In this document: positions 8,501 to 15,178 of the stretch, one piece after another
How the letters are laid out: each line of letters opens with the position of its first letter
Position numbering within the stretch: the stretch's first letter is position 1
NCBI RefSeq assembly: GCF_000647975.1
Contig: NZ_JFKE01000004.1
Span: 186,001-250,000 of the forward strand
From: Actibacterium mucosum KCTC 23349
GTDB taxonomy: Bacteria > Pseudomonadota > Alphaproteobacteria > Rhodobacterales > Rhodobacteraceae
DNA: 64,000 nt
Direction: 5' to 3'
Translations under genes and position numbers: made by a program
The notes under the pieces: generated by a model
What the model was told of the DNA's origin: nothing
Seen by the model: the letters and a program-made list of their open reading frames with translations, nothing else
The model's database searches: none

Positions 8501-10844
8501 ATTGCAGCGGCTCGATCGAGTTCATCGAATTCGGCGGGATGCCATACCGGATCGGGTCAAAATCGACCTCGTCAATGAACCCACCCCATTTCGAATAGGC
8601 CTTGTCGGGCGCATCGCGGTCGGGATCGAAATATCGGCGCCAGTCCCAGCGGCGTTCGGGCACCTCGTCCACCGCATCGACGCGGTCCAGGATGTTTTCC
8701 CAATAGGCGCTGAAATCACCGGCCTTGGGCAGGATCGTGCCCACCCCGGTGATGGCGATCTTGCTGCCCTCGCCCTCGCGGATCACCGGTGCCACCTTGG
8801 GCTGCTCGGCGAAATTGGCCAGAACCGCGGCGCTTTCGGTTGAAATGGCGCTGTGCAGCGCGGCAATCGTGGTGGGTTTCGAATGCAGGTTGGCCACCTG
8901 CCCGATCATGTATACCCCGGTTTTCAGCTGCTCTTCCTGGCTGATATCAATGAACTTCTCGGCCCCGTCGACCTTGCCGTAATCAGGGTTGCGATCCACA
9001 CCTTTGGACGCAATGCGCGAGCGGCCCACATTGAAATGTTCCAGCTCGTCCTTGACCTCATCGGGGTCCACGCCGCTTTCCAGCAGCGCCTTCTTCTTGG
9101 CAAAGAACTCGTCCACAATGGGGCTTTCCACCACGCGCGTCGCGTGGCCGGGGCCGCTTTCCAGCAGCATCGTGCGTGAACTTTCCAGCGCAAGCTGTTG
9201 ATATGTATCCAGAACCGCGCCGGCCCTCACCGCCTCTTCGGTCAGGATATAGGCCGTGCCGACAATCACGCCGATCTTGGCCCCACGCGCGGCCAGGCCC
9301 GCCGCCAGAGCCGACACCATCGCGCCCGATTGCGCGTCATGGATGCCGCCGGCAAAGATCAGCTCGGCGTCGATCTCACCCTCTGGCCCGTAATGGTCCA
9401 GAACCGCGTCCACCGCCTGTTGCCACAACACGGCCGAGCTGCGCGGGCCCACATGGCCGCCACATTCGCGCCCCTCAAAAATGAACCGGCGCGTATCGCC
9501 CTCAAGGAAGAGGCTCAAAAGCCCCGGTGACGGCACATGCAGGAAGGTCGGGATACCTTGCGCCTCAAGCGCTGCGGCCTGATCGGGGCGGCCGCCCGCG
9601 ATCAGCGCGTATTTCGGCTTCTGGGCGGCGATCACCGCGGTCTGCTCTTCGCGCAGCGCGTCATCGACAAAGCCCAGAATGCCAACGCCCCACGGCTTGT
9701 CGCCGATCTTGGCCTTGGTCTCTTCGATCAGTTTCGTCGCATCCGGCCCCCGCATCAGCGCCAGCGCCAAAAAGGGCAGCGCCCCGCCTTCGGCCACCGA
9801 AACGGCAAAATCGGCCACATCCGACACGCGGGTCATCGGCCCCTGGATGATCGGATACCGGGTGCCGGTCACCGCCGTCAGCGGGCTGTTTTCGGCCAGC
9901 GGCTGTACCTGCGCGGCCTGCGCGGCCAACCCGTGCGCCTGCGCGGCAATATCGTTCAGCGCCGCCGACACCGTGCCGTATTGGTCGGCAAACCGGCGGG
10001 CAAAGCTTGCATCCTGCCCCACCAGCCAGACCGAACCATCGGGCGCCATCACATCAACCGCATCCGCCACCGAGGCGGCAAAGGCATCGGCATCGGCGCC
10101 GGGAATGTCCAACTCGGCCAACTTATGCGCCGGTTTGTGATCGGCCCGCCAGAAGGTGCGATAGCCGCGGCCCATATCGCCGCCCAGAACGCGCGTTTCC
10201 GAGCCATCCATGCGCGAGATCGCACGGCCCATCGCGCCGGTATCGCCGGCCTCGTCCAGCAGCGCCAATTGCCAGTCCAGCATCACGCCCTTTGCACCCG
10301 CAACCAACAAGGCCGCCGCTGTGTTCGGCCCCACGCCGCCATGTGCAATCACCGGCAGGTCGCTTTCGCGCACCAATCGCTGCGTCAGCAGGAACGTGGT
10401 CTCGTCACCGACCCGGCCCCCGGCCTCGTGCCCCTTGGCAATCAGGGCGTCTCCGCCGGCCTTCGAAACATCGGCCAGCAAGCTCTCGTCGCGCAGTTCA
10501 ACAATGGCGACCGAGTTCGGAGCCAGTTTCTTTTGCGCCGTGATCGCGGGCTTCAAACCTTTTGTGTCCTCGACCACGTAGATAACGCAGCCAAGATCAC
10601 CCAGATCCGCGGCAAAGCGGTCATATACCTCTTTCGCGTCACCAACACGCAGCTTCAGGCCCCAATGGCCCCGCGCTGCTTTTGCCAGTTGTGCAATGGG
10701 TGCCGCCGCCTGTTGAGCACTGGCAAACTCCAGATCCAGGATGCCAACATGGCCTGCTCGACTGGCTGCAATTGCCGGTGTCGCAGACTGAATATTCGCA
10801 GTGTTCGAAGCAAGAACCGTGAACTGGTGGGAGAAAATCGTCAT
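2544..10844 (-). CDS. Giant Pfa-like synthase: NPD-NPD-KS-AT-ACPx4-KR
   Basis: A 2766-residue multidomain synthase resembling PfaA of polyunsaturated fatty acid/secondary lipid synthases, with a PfaD-like part fused at the N-terminus. Domains: two nitronate-monooxygenase/enoyl-reductase-like TIM barrels (about 1-310 and 318-640, each with an EAGG- or ECGGH-type motif); KS (about 695-1140, Cys about 886 in DAACGSS, EAHGTGTT, GHTKAAAG); AT (about 1260-1595, Ser about 1361 in GHSFGE); a Pro/Ala linker; four ACPs with GIDSIKRVE serines at about 1833, 1943, 2052 and 2162; and a C-terminal KR with TGGARGI and a YGAANE tyrosine near 2662. ATG 10844 is chosen because AGGAG lies 8 nt upstream; the frame extends 23 codons further without support. 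Family knowledge predicts iterative acyl-chain building and activation of the ACPs by a phosphopantetheinyl transferase, not seen here. LuxI/LuxR genes lie upstream. Confidence 0.93.
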   Translation of the reverse strand: MTIFSHQFTVLASNTANIQSATPAIAASRAGHVGILDLEFASAQQAAAPIAQLAKAARGHWGLKLRVGDAKEVYDRFAADLGDLGCVIYVVEDTKGLKPAITAQKKLAPNSVAIVELRDESLLADVSKAGGDALIAKGHEAGGRVGDETTFLLTQRLVRESDLPVIAHGGVGPNTAAALLVAGAKGVMLDWQLALLDEAGDTGAMGRAISRMDGSETRVLGGDMGRGYRTFWRADHKPAHKLAELDIPGADADAFAASVADAVDVMAPDGSVWLVGQDASFARRFADQYGTVSAALNDIAAQAHGLAAQAAQVQPLAENSPLTAVTGTRYPIIQGPMTRVSDVADFAVSVAEGGALPFLALALMRGPDATKLIEETKAKIGDKPWGVGILGFVDDALREEQTAVIAAQKPKYALIAGGRPDQAAALEAQGIPTFLHVPSPGLLSLFLEGDTRRFIFEGRECGGHVGPRSSAVLWQQAVDAVLDHYGPEGEIDAELIFAGGIHDAQSGAMVSALAAGLAARGAKIGVIVGTAYILTEEAVRAGAVLDTYQQLALESSRTMLLESGPGHATRVVESPIVDEFFAKKKALLESGVDPDEVKDELEHFNVGRSRIASKGVDRNPDYGKVDGAEKFIDISQEEQLKTGVYMIGQVANLHSKPTTIAALHSAISTESAAVLANFAEQPKVAPVIREGEGSKIAITGVGTILPKAGDFSAYWENILDRVDAVDEVPERRWDWRRYFDPDRDAPDKAYSKWGGFIDEVDFDPIRYGIPPNSMNSIEPLQLLALETVRQALENAGFKDGHIPDPELRRKTSVIIGVGGGAGPLGQKYAVRSSMPAIAGGMNETAEERLPGWTEDSFPGILLNVIAGRVTNRFDLGGVNFTVDAACGSSLAAVMMAARELENGTSDMVIVGGADSFQNPFDFLAFSKTKALSPRGRCRTFDDSADGIAISEGLAMMVLRRLDQAEADGDRIYAVLRGVGGSSDGRDLSLTAPRPEGQESALVRAYTRAGVSPSTVGLVEAHGTGTTVGDRTEITSLSKTFADYSDAKQFCGVGSVKSMIGHTKAAAGCAGMIKLAMALHHRVLPSTLHVEVPNKGANFAESPFYISTETRPWMAPEGTPRRAGVSAFGFGGTNFHAVLEEYNGGYLPKHQEPLRRNWTHELLLFSAADKDALLADIRNGAAALTDAGGAVALRDVAASLAKAFKADAGARFALVAASVEDAATRLTRAADAIAAGDETLRTVDPMGAFFSAEAPLSTEQVAFLFPGQGSQYPGMAGDLAMTFPKVRTTLEDASAALSGRTPAPLSQLIYPRPTLDEDERAEQVEALKRTDVAQPAIGAVSVAVLDLLRGFGLSAGSAAGHSFGEFSALYASGAYDAQTLLHLAHARGSAIISAGGDDLGAMVAVNAGAEAVREAIEGLGNVTLANINAPDQTVIAGPTEAIEKASQMLTEAGFAAKRLPVACGFHSDCVAPARSLLAGELSQVEMAAPDMPVYGNATAAPYPGDGAAMQAQLGEHLVSPVNFVGSIEAMHEAGARLFLEVGPGSVLTGLTGRILGDKPHLALPSDKKGRAGAQQLLSLLGGAMAAGLPLDLAQVFAGRSEGDLDVANWAIKPADDPRRAMLWKVDAANVRPINGTPKHRGFAARIEEDPKPVTDAPKPAAPAAPVATAPATPVNAPAAPMAAPQPAAAPAARTAPAVTGTGAEAVMQRHQELMTSFLENNRAIMMQWLGGGAAMPAMPTMPQPAAAMPTPAPAPRPAPAAAPAPVAPPAPAAAAPKPAAAPAAPAAPAPAAGPTLTDATVTAALLALISDRTGYPQDMLDLDLNLEADLGIDSIKRVEILGALRGDLLPDAGEAAREKMGPVSRERSVRGIVAKFMDVAAEFAAPAAAPAAAPVAAPAPAAGPSLDEASVTAALLALISDRTGYPQDMLDLDLNLEADLGIDSIKRVEILGALRGDLLPDAGEAAREKMGPVSRERSVRGIVAKFMEVAAEFTGGAAPAAAPMAAPTPAAGPSLDEATVTAALLALISDRTGYPQDMLDLDLNLEADLGIDSIKRVEILGALRGDLLPDAGEAAREKMGPVSRERSVRGIVAKFMEVAAEFTTSAAAPASAPVAAPAPAAGPSLDEASVTAALLALISDRTGYPQDMLDLDLNLEADLGIDSIKRVEILGALRGDLLPDAGEAAREKMGPVSRERSVRGIVAKFMEVAAEFTGGAAPVAAQVAVVAETDTPKVDADAWGARFVMVPQEVAIPEPAEWVTPGATYVLTDDEAGVAAGIAKAVEAKGGTPLVLSGVNLSDDAALRQAVDKIKGNAAGLIHCAPLRVVKPVSEMTLEDWRGSVDTALRALYGLLSALGPSLSTRADAVVMCATRLGGGFGFEGTVPVAPADGGAPGLLKTVSKEWDQAHVRAVDFATDATPEAMVDGMLAEAARRDPLVEIGLKGDARYGLFAEKRAIDAAAAERLPVDGSSVVLVTGGARGITAKIVKHMAAASQPRFVLLGSSPAPEGDEAAELSAADTPHALKAALIKMAQAAGKKVSPAAIETEFRAVTKAREIRAAMAEIAALGSAVEYLQCDVRDPGALGAVVEDVYTRHGRIDGVLHGAGVIEDKLILDKELTSFDNVVRLKTESAFVLSKVLRPESLKFLVFFTSVAGRFGNRGQGDYGAANETVSKLARVLNAEWPGAVTAISWGPWDSGGMVSDEIKAQFNAMKIEPIDPAHGTRALELEVTRGAAEESEVVWGRGPWEDDMTVLLETYRKPPARKAAE
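4090..5410 (-). repeat. Four tandem ACP-encoding repeats, about 330 bp each
   Basis: Within the giant synthase gene, four nearly identical ACP units follow each other. The codon for the phosphopantetheine serine recurs at about 5348, 5018, 4691 and 4361, giving periods of 330, 327 and 330 bp. The ACP cores are almost identical in protein and very similar in DNA; the Ala/Pro linkers between them are slightly different. Tandem ACPs are a hallmark of Pfa synthases, where their number affects product yield. Confidence 0.92.
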
Positions 10845-11404
10845 CCGTAACGCTCCTGAAAGCGGCATTCGCCGGGACTGTCCGTTGTCATTTTTGTTAC
10901 CGGGAAAAACCATGAGCCCGGGTCAAGGGGAATCCGCATCAAATTTAGAAGATCAATTGTATGAAAAGAGTTGTAACAGCCAAGACGCACAAACGGTCTG
11001 CGGTCGCACGGGAACAACACACGCACGAAACTGGGCAAATTGGGCCCTAACAGCCCATTTCTTAAGCAAATCCTCATCTGGCAGCCACCAATAATTTTGG
11101 CACAATAGGACGTCCAAGCCCGCCTATCAACTGCGCAACTATATCACAAGGATTGTGACCAAAATTTGGTAGGCATCGGCGGATAACCGTCAAAATGCAG
11201 CGTCCATCACAGTTTTGTTGCAGATTCGCAACGCCCGAAGGGTGGCAAGGCACCCCATTCAACACCGTCCAAATTCCGGGCATCCACAGCCCCGTTTTTA
11301 GGCATATGCCGGTCGCCCCCTTGCGTCCGGCATGCAATATTCGTTGTCTGTTCATGTGCCTGTTATTGCGTCAGTCGCCCTACCAAAACGCTAAGGCACA
11401 TGAT
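10845..11404. promoter_or_regulatory. Gene-free 560-bp region between luxI and the synthase, with several palindromes
   Basis: No convincing gene is seen here; the short ORFs lack ribosome sites and resemble nothing known. It is less GC-rich than the flanks and carries inverted repeats: TCACAA-N3-TTGTGA at 11144-11158, immediately followed by ACCAAA-A-TTTGGT at 11158-11170, GGCATATGCC at 11301-11310, and a hairpin TGGGC-N7-GCCCA at 11041-11057. The synthase start at 10844 has its ribosome site (AGGAG) just upstream. The region must hold the synthase promoter unless transcription continues from luxI. Which regulator binds is not known. Confidence 0.55.
11352..11403. repeat. Long-loop inverted repeat next to the luxI stop codon
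   Basis: TCATGTGCCT at 11352-11361 and AGGCACATGA at 11394-11403 are perfect 10-bp arms around a 32-nt loop, ending 1 nt from the luxI stop codon. On the luxI transcript this could fold at the 3' end, although no U-tract follows, so it is not a typical terminator. Confidence 0.5.
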
Positions 11405-12034
11405 CTAGGCAGACAGACGCTGTTCGACGGGTTGCTGCGCATAGGCCCCGGCAAAGGCGGCAGGCATGGACAACACACCATAGCTGCGTCCGTCTTCCGA
11501 GTTGCGATAGGTTGGTCCCACCAACGTCACCTCATAGCCCAGCTGCCGCAACGCACGCATCAACAACAGCGACGACAGGCAAATCATCTGAACCGCGCCA
11601 CGCTCCTGCGCCATACCAACCAAACCGTCCACGATCATCCGCAGACACTCTGACCGCTCAGCAGCCGTATTCAGATCATCGCTGATCACCAGCCGCGTGC
11701 ACTCCCATACCAGGGGGCTGGCAATATCACGCTCCATGACCTCGGGCGGGATATGGGCAAGCTTGCCCGAATGCGCGTCTCGCAACATATACGTGTGCTC
11801 GCCCCACGTTGCAGTTGTGGTCATCGCGCGGGCGCCACCAACAACCTTGCCATCCTTCATGACCAGCGAGTAACACGCGACAGGTGTGTCGTACTGGTCC
11901 ATCTCAAAGTCCGCGTTATGCGGTACATCCCAGCCCAGATCGTCGACAAAGACCTTTTTTCTCAAGGTCAAGTAGTCGAAGAACGCGTTGCCGTGCTGAT
12001 GCAGCTTGGCGAACTCAAAAGAAATATTATGCAT
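11405..12034 (-). CDS. luxI: Acyl-homoserine-lactone synthase (LuxI family)
   Basis: Makes an N-acyl-homoserine lactone signal from S-adenosylmethionine and an acyl donor (family knowledge). The 209-residue length is typical. The N-terminal block shows the LuxI signature: RKKVF, the GWD tryptophan, EMDQYD and the GGARAM arginine, followed by ECTRLVIS. The start at 12034 (MHNISFEF) is preferred because GGAGA sits about 7 nt upstream; the frame opens 9 codons earlier without a ribosome site. It lies 103 nt downstream of luxR on the same strand, the classic regulator-synthase pairing. A weak dyad AAGCC-N7-GGCTT (12103-12119) in that gap could be a LuxR site. Signal chain length cannot be read from sequence. 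Confidence 0.95.
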   Translation of the reverse strand: MHNISFEFAKLHQHGNAFFDYLTLRKKVFVDDLGWDVPHNADFEMDQYDTPVACYSLVMKDGKVVGGARAMTTTATWGEHTYMLRDAHSGKLAHIPPEVMERDIASPLVWECTRLVISDDLNTAAERSECLRMIVDGLVGMAQERGAVQMICLSSLLLMRALRQLGYEVTLVGPTYRNSEDGRSYGVLSMPAAFAGAYAQQPVEQRLSA

Positions 12035-12137
12035 TGTGAATCTCCGGTTATGCCCGGACATTCTGCGCCACTCGGCGGAAATTTGCTAACCCCACAGTTG
12101 TCAAGCCCTGTATTGGCTTCGCGCACACGGTGAGAAG

Positions 12138-12758
12138 CTACAAGATTCCTCGACTTTTAGCTATCGACGCTGCCTGCGATGGTGTTTGCGCGCCCAGCTT
12201 CCGCTTGGCGTTGCTAAGCCGGGCCTTGACCGCGCTGATCGAGATATTCAACTCAGCCGCGATCTGCTTCAGGCGCAGCCCCTGCGACTGCATGCCCAAC
12301 GCCTCGATCTCGGCCTCGGTCAACGACAACTGTTGCCCGCTAGCCTGATGCAAATGCAGGACAGTTTCCCGCAGCAGCTCCAACTCGCCGTCTGAAAACG
12401 GCCGGTCACTGCGCGCAAAGTTGCCATAGCTGCGCCGCCCCGTTCCGCCGGTCGCCAGAACCGACACAACCGCACCGTGCTTCAACCCGAACTCGGCCGC
12501 CTGCTTCAGGACACCGCCGCCATCCTCCTGGTCGATTTCAGACCATCGAATTACGCCGTCGGTTGAGTAAACCCATTTCATGACAGGGTCATGCACCACC
12601 AATCCATGCAAGGTATAGTGACGCACCCAATCCTCGGGCAGTCGGTTAAGTTCTTCTGATGGGAAGGAAAATCCAACCCGAAGCCCGATATAGAATCCTG
12701 CCGGCGCGACGGAATAGAGCTGCGCTTCGTGGCCGAACAATAAACTCATGGACTTCAT
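12138..12758 (-). CDS. luxR: LuxR-family quorum-sensing transcriptional regulator
   Basis: AHL-responsive DNA-binding regulator of 206 residues. The N-terminal autoinducer-binding domain retains the ligand-pocket residues known from TraR/LuxR: Trp and Tyr in DWVRHY, Asp-Pro in HDPVMKW, Trp in IRWSE and Gly in EFGLKHG. The C-terminal part (about 140-200) is a GerE-type helix-turn-helix, LTEAEIEALG through ISISAVKARLSNAKRKLG. It sits directly upstream of luxI on the same strand and is divergent from a LuxR-like protein lacking the HTH. The 101-bp divergent gap contains a perfect 16-bp palindrome. The start at 12758 lacks a clear ribosome site; ATG 12749 is possible. Confidence 0.93.
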   Translation of the reverse strand: MKSMSLLFGHEAQLYSVAPAGFYIGLRVGFSFPSEELNRLPEDWVRHYTLHGLVVHDPVMKWVYSTDGVIRWSEIDQEDGGGVLKQAAEFGLKHGAVVSVLATGGTGRRSYGNFARSDRPFSDGELELLRETVLHLHQASGQQLSLTEAEIEALGMQSQGLRLKQIAAELNISISAVKARLSNAKRKLGAQTPSQAASIAKSRGIL

Positions 12759-12805
12759 TTGGTTGCTGTGGTCAATCTAGCAGTATTGTTTGAGTTGAGT
12801 ATCCG

Positions 12806-12821
12806 TCAACCCTAGGGTTGA
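12806..12821. promoter_or_regulatory. Perfect 16-bp palindrome, candidate lux-box
   Basis: TCAACCCTAGGGTTGA is a perfect dyad in the luxR/decoy divergent intergenic region. Its centre lies about 46 bp upstream of the decoy start (12860) and about 55 bp upstream of the luxR start (12758). Lux boxes are about 18-20-bp dyads near the -35 of target promoters, so it is a good candidate binding site for the adjacent LuxR. Binding is inferred, not shown. Confidence 0.6.
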
Positions 12822-12859
12822 TCGATTGTTGGACGATTCACCAGAAATGTGGATGCAAG

Positions 12860-13339
12860 ATGTCGAAAACTGCTGAACTCTCTAATTTGCTCGCAACGCT
12901 GTCCAAGCATTGCGACACTGGTTTCGCCCTTGCGATCCACATTCGTTTCACCCGCCCCTCGCTTCTGTTCCAAACCTATGCACCCGACTGGATGCAGTAT
13001 TACAGCCAAAACGGCCTGTTCCTGTCCGACCCGGTGGTCAAATGGGGCATAGAGAACGCCGGGCTGGTGCACTGGGACGACCTGCGGGATCAAGATCCTG
13101 CCGGGGTACTTGCCAAGGCATCAGAGCATGGCCTGCACAACGGTATCACATATTCCTGTGGACCGGTAGAGTCGCGCACGATCTCGGGCCTGACAACGTC
13201 GGCCGAGCCATTTACAGATGCCGCGATTGCCGAAATGAAACAGACAATCGATGCGGTGCATGCGCTGACACAGGACATCGAGTCGCTGCCCGCAGCCGAG
13301 CGCGAGGCGATGATGGCCATCCAGCTGGGCGAGGAATAG
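12860..13339 (+). CDS. LuxR-like autoinducer-binding-domain-only protein
   Basis: A 159-residue protein homologous to the N-terminal half of the adjacent LuxR but ending before any helix-turn-helix. The AHL-pocket residues are all retained: DWMQYY (Trp, Tyr), SDPVVKW (Asp-Pro), VHWDD (Trp) and EHGLHNG (Gly). It therefore probably still binds a signal. After the domain there is only a short acidic tail, and the stop is clean, so this is not an obvious frameshift of a full LuxR. The start at 12860 (MSKTAEL) has GGA about 10 nt upstream; the frame opens 14 codons earlier without support. A known precedent is TrlR of Agrobacterium, a truncated TraR that forms inactive heterodimers. A dominant-negative or signal-buffering role is inferred. 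Confidence 0.85.
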   Translation: MSKTAELSNLLATLSKHCDTGFALAIHIRFTRPSLLFQTYAPDWMQYYSQNGLFLSDPVVKWGIENAGLVHWDDLRDQDPAGVLAKASEHGLHNGITYSCGPVESRTISGLTTSAEPFTDAAIAEMKQTIDAVHALTQDIESLPAAEREAMMAIQLGEE

Positions 13340-13496
13340 CCCCCGAAAGCCGAAACAAAGGTTTCGCCGCAGCCGCGAAAGCGGAACATGTTCCCATTTG
13401 GGGCGACGATTGCTCCACACGCTCCTTTTTTGTTCGCCGATATGGCCAAAAACCGGGAAAAACACCTATTTTGCCGGTCTGAAAGGAGCCATTCGC
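13340..13496 (+). promoter_or_regulatory. Intergenic region upstream of the sulfite-reduction operon
   Basis: This 157-bp gap holds no gene. It should contain the promoter of the cysG operon. The ribosome site AAGGAG at 13482-13488 precedes the GTG start at 13497. No clear operator was recognised. Confidence 0.4.
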
Positions 13497-14879
13497 GTGC
13501 AACACTATCCGGTATATCTGGCCGTCGCCAATCAGACCATCGTCCTTGCGGGCGGCGGTGCGGCTGCCGTGGCCAAGTTGCGCCTGCTTCTGAAGACCGA
13601 GGCGCGGTTGCATGTCTATGCCGCCGACCCGGTCGCCGAGATCGTGGATTGGGCTGCACAAGGGCGCTTGGCGCTGCATCGTCATGCGCCGGTGCAGGAG
13701 AACTTCAAAGGTGCTGTTCTGGCTTTTGCAGCCGCCGAGGATGCGGTGGCTGATGCGCAGATTGCCGCGATGGCCGCGCAGGCGGGTGTGCCTGCCAATA
13801 TCGTCGACAACCTGGCCGACAGCGCCTTTATCACGCCGGCCATCGTGGATCGTGACCCGGTCACCGTGGCCATCGGCACCGAAGGCGCTGCCCCGGTTTT
13901 GGCCCGTGCCATCAAGGCCGATCTGGAAGAACGCCTGTCGCCGCGTCTGGGTCTGCTGGCACGTATCGGCAAGCTCTTCCGTCCGCGGGCCGAGGCCCTG
14001 CCCCATGGCCGCGCCCGCCGCAACTTCTGGGCCGATTACTATTTTGCCAAAGGCCCGCGTGCCGCCGAGGCTGGCGACGACCTGGGCGATGTGCTGAACG
14101 CGCTGCTGAACGAACACCTTGCCCAACACCCTGAACAGGGCCACGTGGACATTGTCAGCGCCGGTCCGGGTGATCCGGAACTGCTGACGCTGAAGGCGCG
14201 CAAGGCGCTGCATGCCGCCGACGTGGTGATCCATGATGGCCTCGTCGCGCCCGAGATCCTGGAACTGGCCCGCCGCGAGGCCGACATCATCGCCGTGGGA
14301 AAAACCGGGTTCGGCGCCCACACCCCGCAGGACCACATCAACGATCTGATGATCGACCACGCCACCCAGGGCGCCCATGTGGTGCGACTGAAATCGGGCG
14401 ACGCCACGGTCTTTGGCCGACTGGACGAAGAGCTCGAGGCGCTGGATGCCGCCCATATCCCGTGGACCATCGTTCCCGGCATCACCGCCGCCTCGGCCGC
14501 CGTGGCGCAGATCGGGCAGTCGTTAACCCGCCGTGGCCGCAACTCGGCCGCGCGTCTGGTCACCGGCCATGACGTGGCAGGCTATGCCGAACAGGACTGG
14601 CGCGCGCTGGCCAAACTCGGCGAAGTGGCCGCCATCTATATGGGCAAGCGTTCGGCCCGGTTCATTCAGGGCCGCCTTTTGATGCATGGTGCCGACCCGG
14701 CCACCCCCATCACGCTGGTTGAAAACGCCTCGCGCGCGGACACCAACACCATTTCCACCACGCTTGGGGCCCTGCCCGATGCCGTGACCCCGCTGACCGG
14801 CCCCGCGGTGATCTTGCTGGGCCTTGCCCCGCGCCGCGCCACCGAAACGAACACCGAACCGAAGGAGCTCGTACAATGA
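13497..14879 (+). CDS. cysG: Siroheme synthase CysG (bifunctional)
   Basis: Makes siroheme, the cofactor of sulfite reductase, from uroporphyrinogen III. The N-terminal part (about 1-210) is the precorrin-2 dehydrogenase/sirohydrochlorin ferrochelatase domain, with a GGGAAAVAKLR nucleotide-binding loop. The C-terminal part (from about 217) is the SAM-dependent uroporphyrinogen-III methyltransferase, with VSAGPGDPELLTLKA, VVIHDGLV and the VRLKSGDATVFGR block. The length of 460 residues matches CysG. The start is GTG 13497, because AAGGAG lies 8 nt upstream; an upstream in-frame extension of 33 codons is unsupported. The stop overlaps the next ATG (ATGA), showing translational coupling with the sulfite reductase operon. 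Confidence 0.95.
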   Translation: MQHYPVYLAVANQTIVLAGGGAAAVAKLRLLLKTEARLHVYAADPVAEIVDWAAQGRLALHRHAPVQENFKGAVLAFAAAEDAVADAQIAAMAAQAGVPANIVDNLADSAFITPAIVDRDPVTVAIGTEGAAPVLARAIKADLEERLSPRLGLLARIGKLFRPRAEALPHGRARRNFWADYYFAKGPRAAEAGDDLGDVLNALLNEHLAQHPEQGHVDIVSAGPGDPELLTLKARKALHAADVVIHDGLVAPEILELARREADIIAVGKTGFGAHTPQDHINDLMIDHATQGAHVVRLKSGDATVFGRLDEELEALDAAHIPWTIVPGITAASAAVAQIGQSLTRRGRNSAARLVTGHDVAGYAEQDWRALAKLGEVAAIYMGKRSARFIQGRLLMHGADPATPITLVENASRADTNTISTTLGALPDAVTPLTGPAVILLGLAPRRATETNTEPKELVQ

Positions 14880-15175
14880 GCCGTAAATTCACCCCCAAGG
14901 TTGTGACAGCAAACGACCTGCTGGAAGGCGATGTGATCTGGCTGACCGAGGATGATCAGTGGACCCGCCACATGGCCGAGGCCGAACTGATCGTCGACGA
15001 GGCTCACGCCCAGATCCGGCTGCTGTTCGCCGAAGGCCAGCTGGCCCATATCGTTGGCCCGTACCTGGCCGATGCGCAGGCCGGTGAAAACGGCCCCGAG
15101 CCCACCCATTTCCGCGAAACCTTCCGCACCCGCGGCCCGTCGAACTATGCCCACGGCAAACAGGTGGAGGCCTGA
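14876..15175 (+). CDS. DUF2849 protein of the sulfite-reduction operon
   Basis: A small 99-residue soluble protein of the DUF2849 family, recognised by its opening (KVVTANDLLEGDVIWL) and its position between cysG and the sulfite reductase gene, a conserved arrangement in alphaproteobacteria. It overlaps the cysG stop by 4 nt and ends 3 nt before the sulfite reductase start. A support role in sulfite reduction is inferred only from this linkage; no catalytic motif is visible. Confidence 0.85.
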   Translation: MSRKFTPKVVTANDLLEGDVIWLTEDDQWTRHMAEAELIVDEAHAQIRLLFAEGQLAHIVGPYLADAQAGENGPEPTHFRETFRTRGPSNYAHGKQVEA

Positions 15176-15178
15176 TCC

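Noticed and set aside
11074-11355. 93-codon minus-strand ORF between luxI and the synthase
   Set aside because: No ribosome site, no recognisable motif, and it spans several palindromes, so the region is better seen as regulatory.
13090-14876. Long minus-strand frames opposite the LuxR-like and cysG genes
   Set aside because: Antisense shadows; cysG on the plus strand has all family motifs and a good ribosome site.
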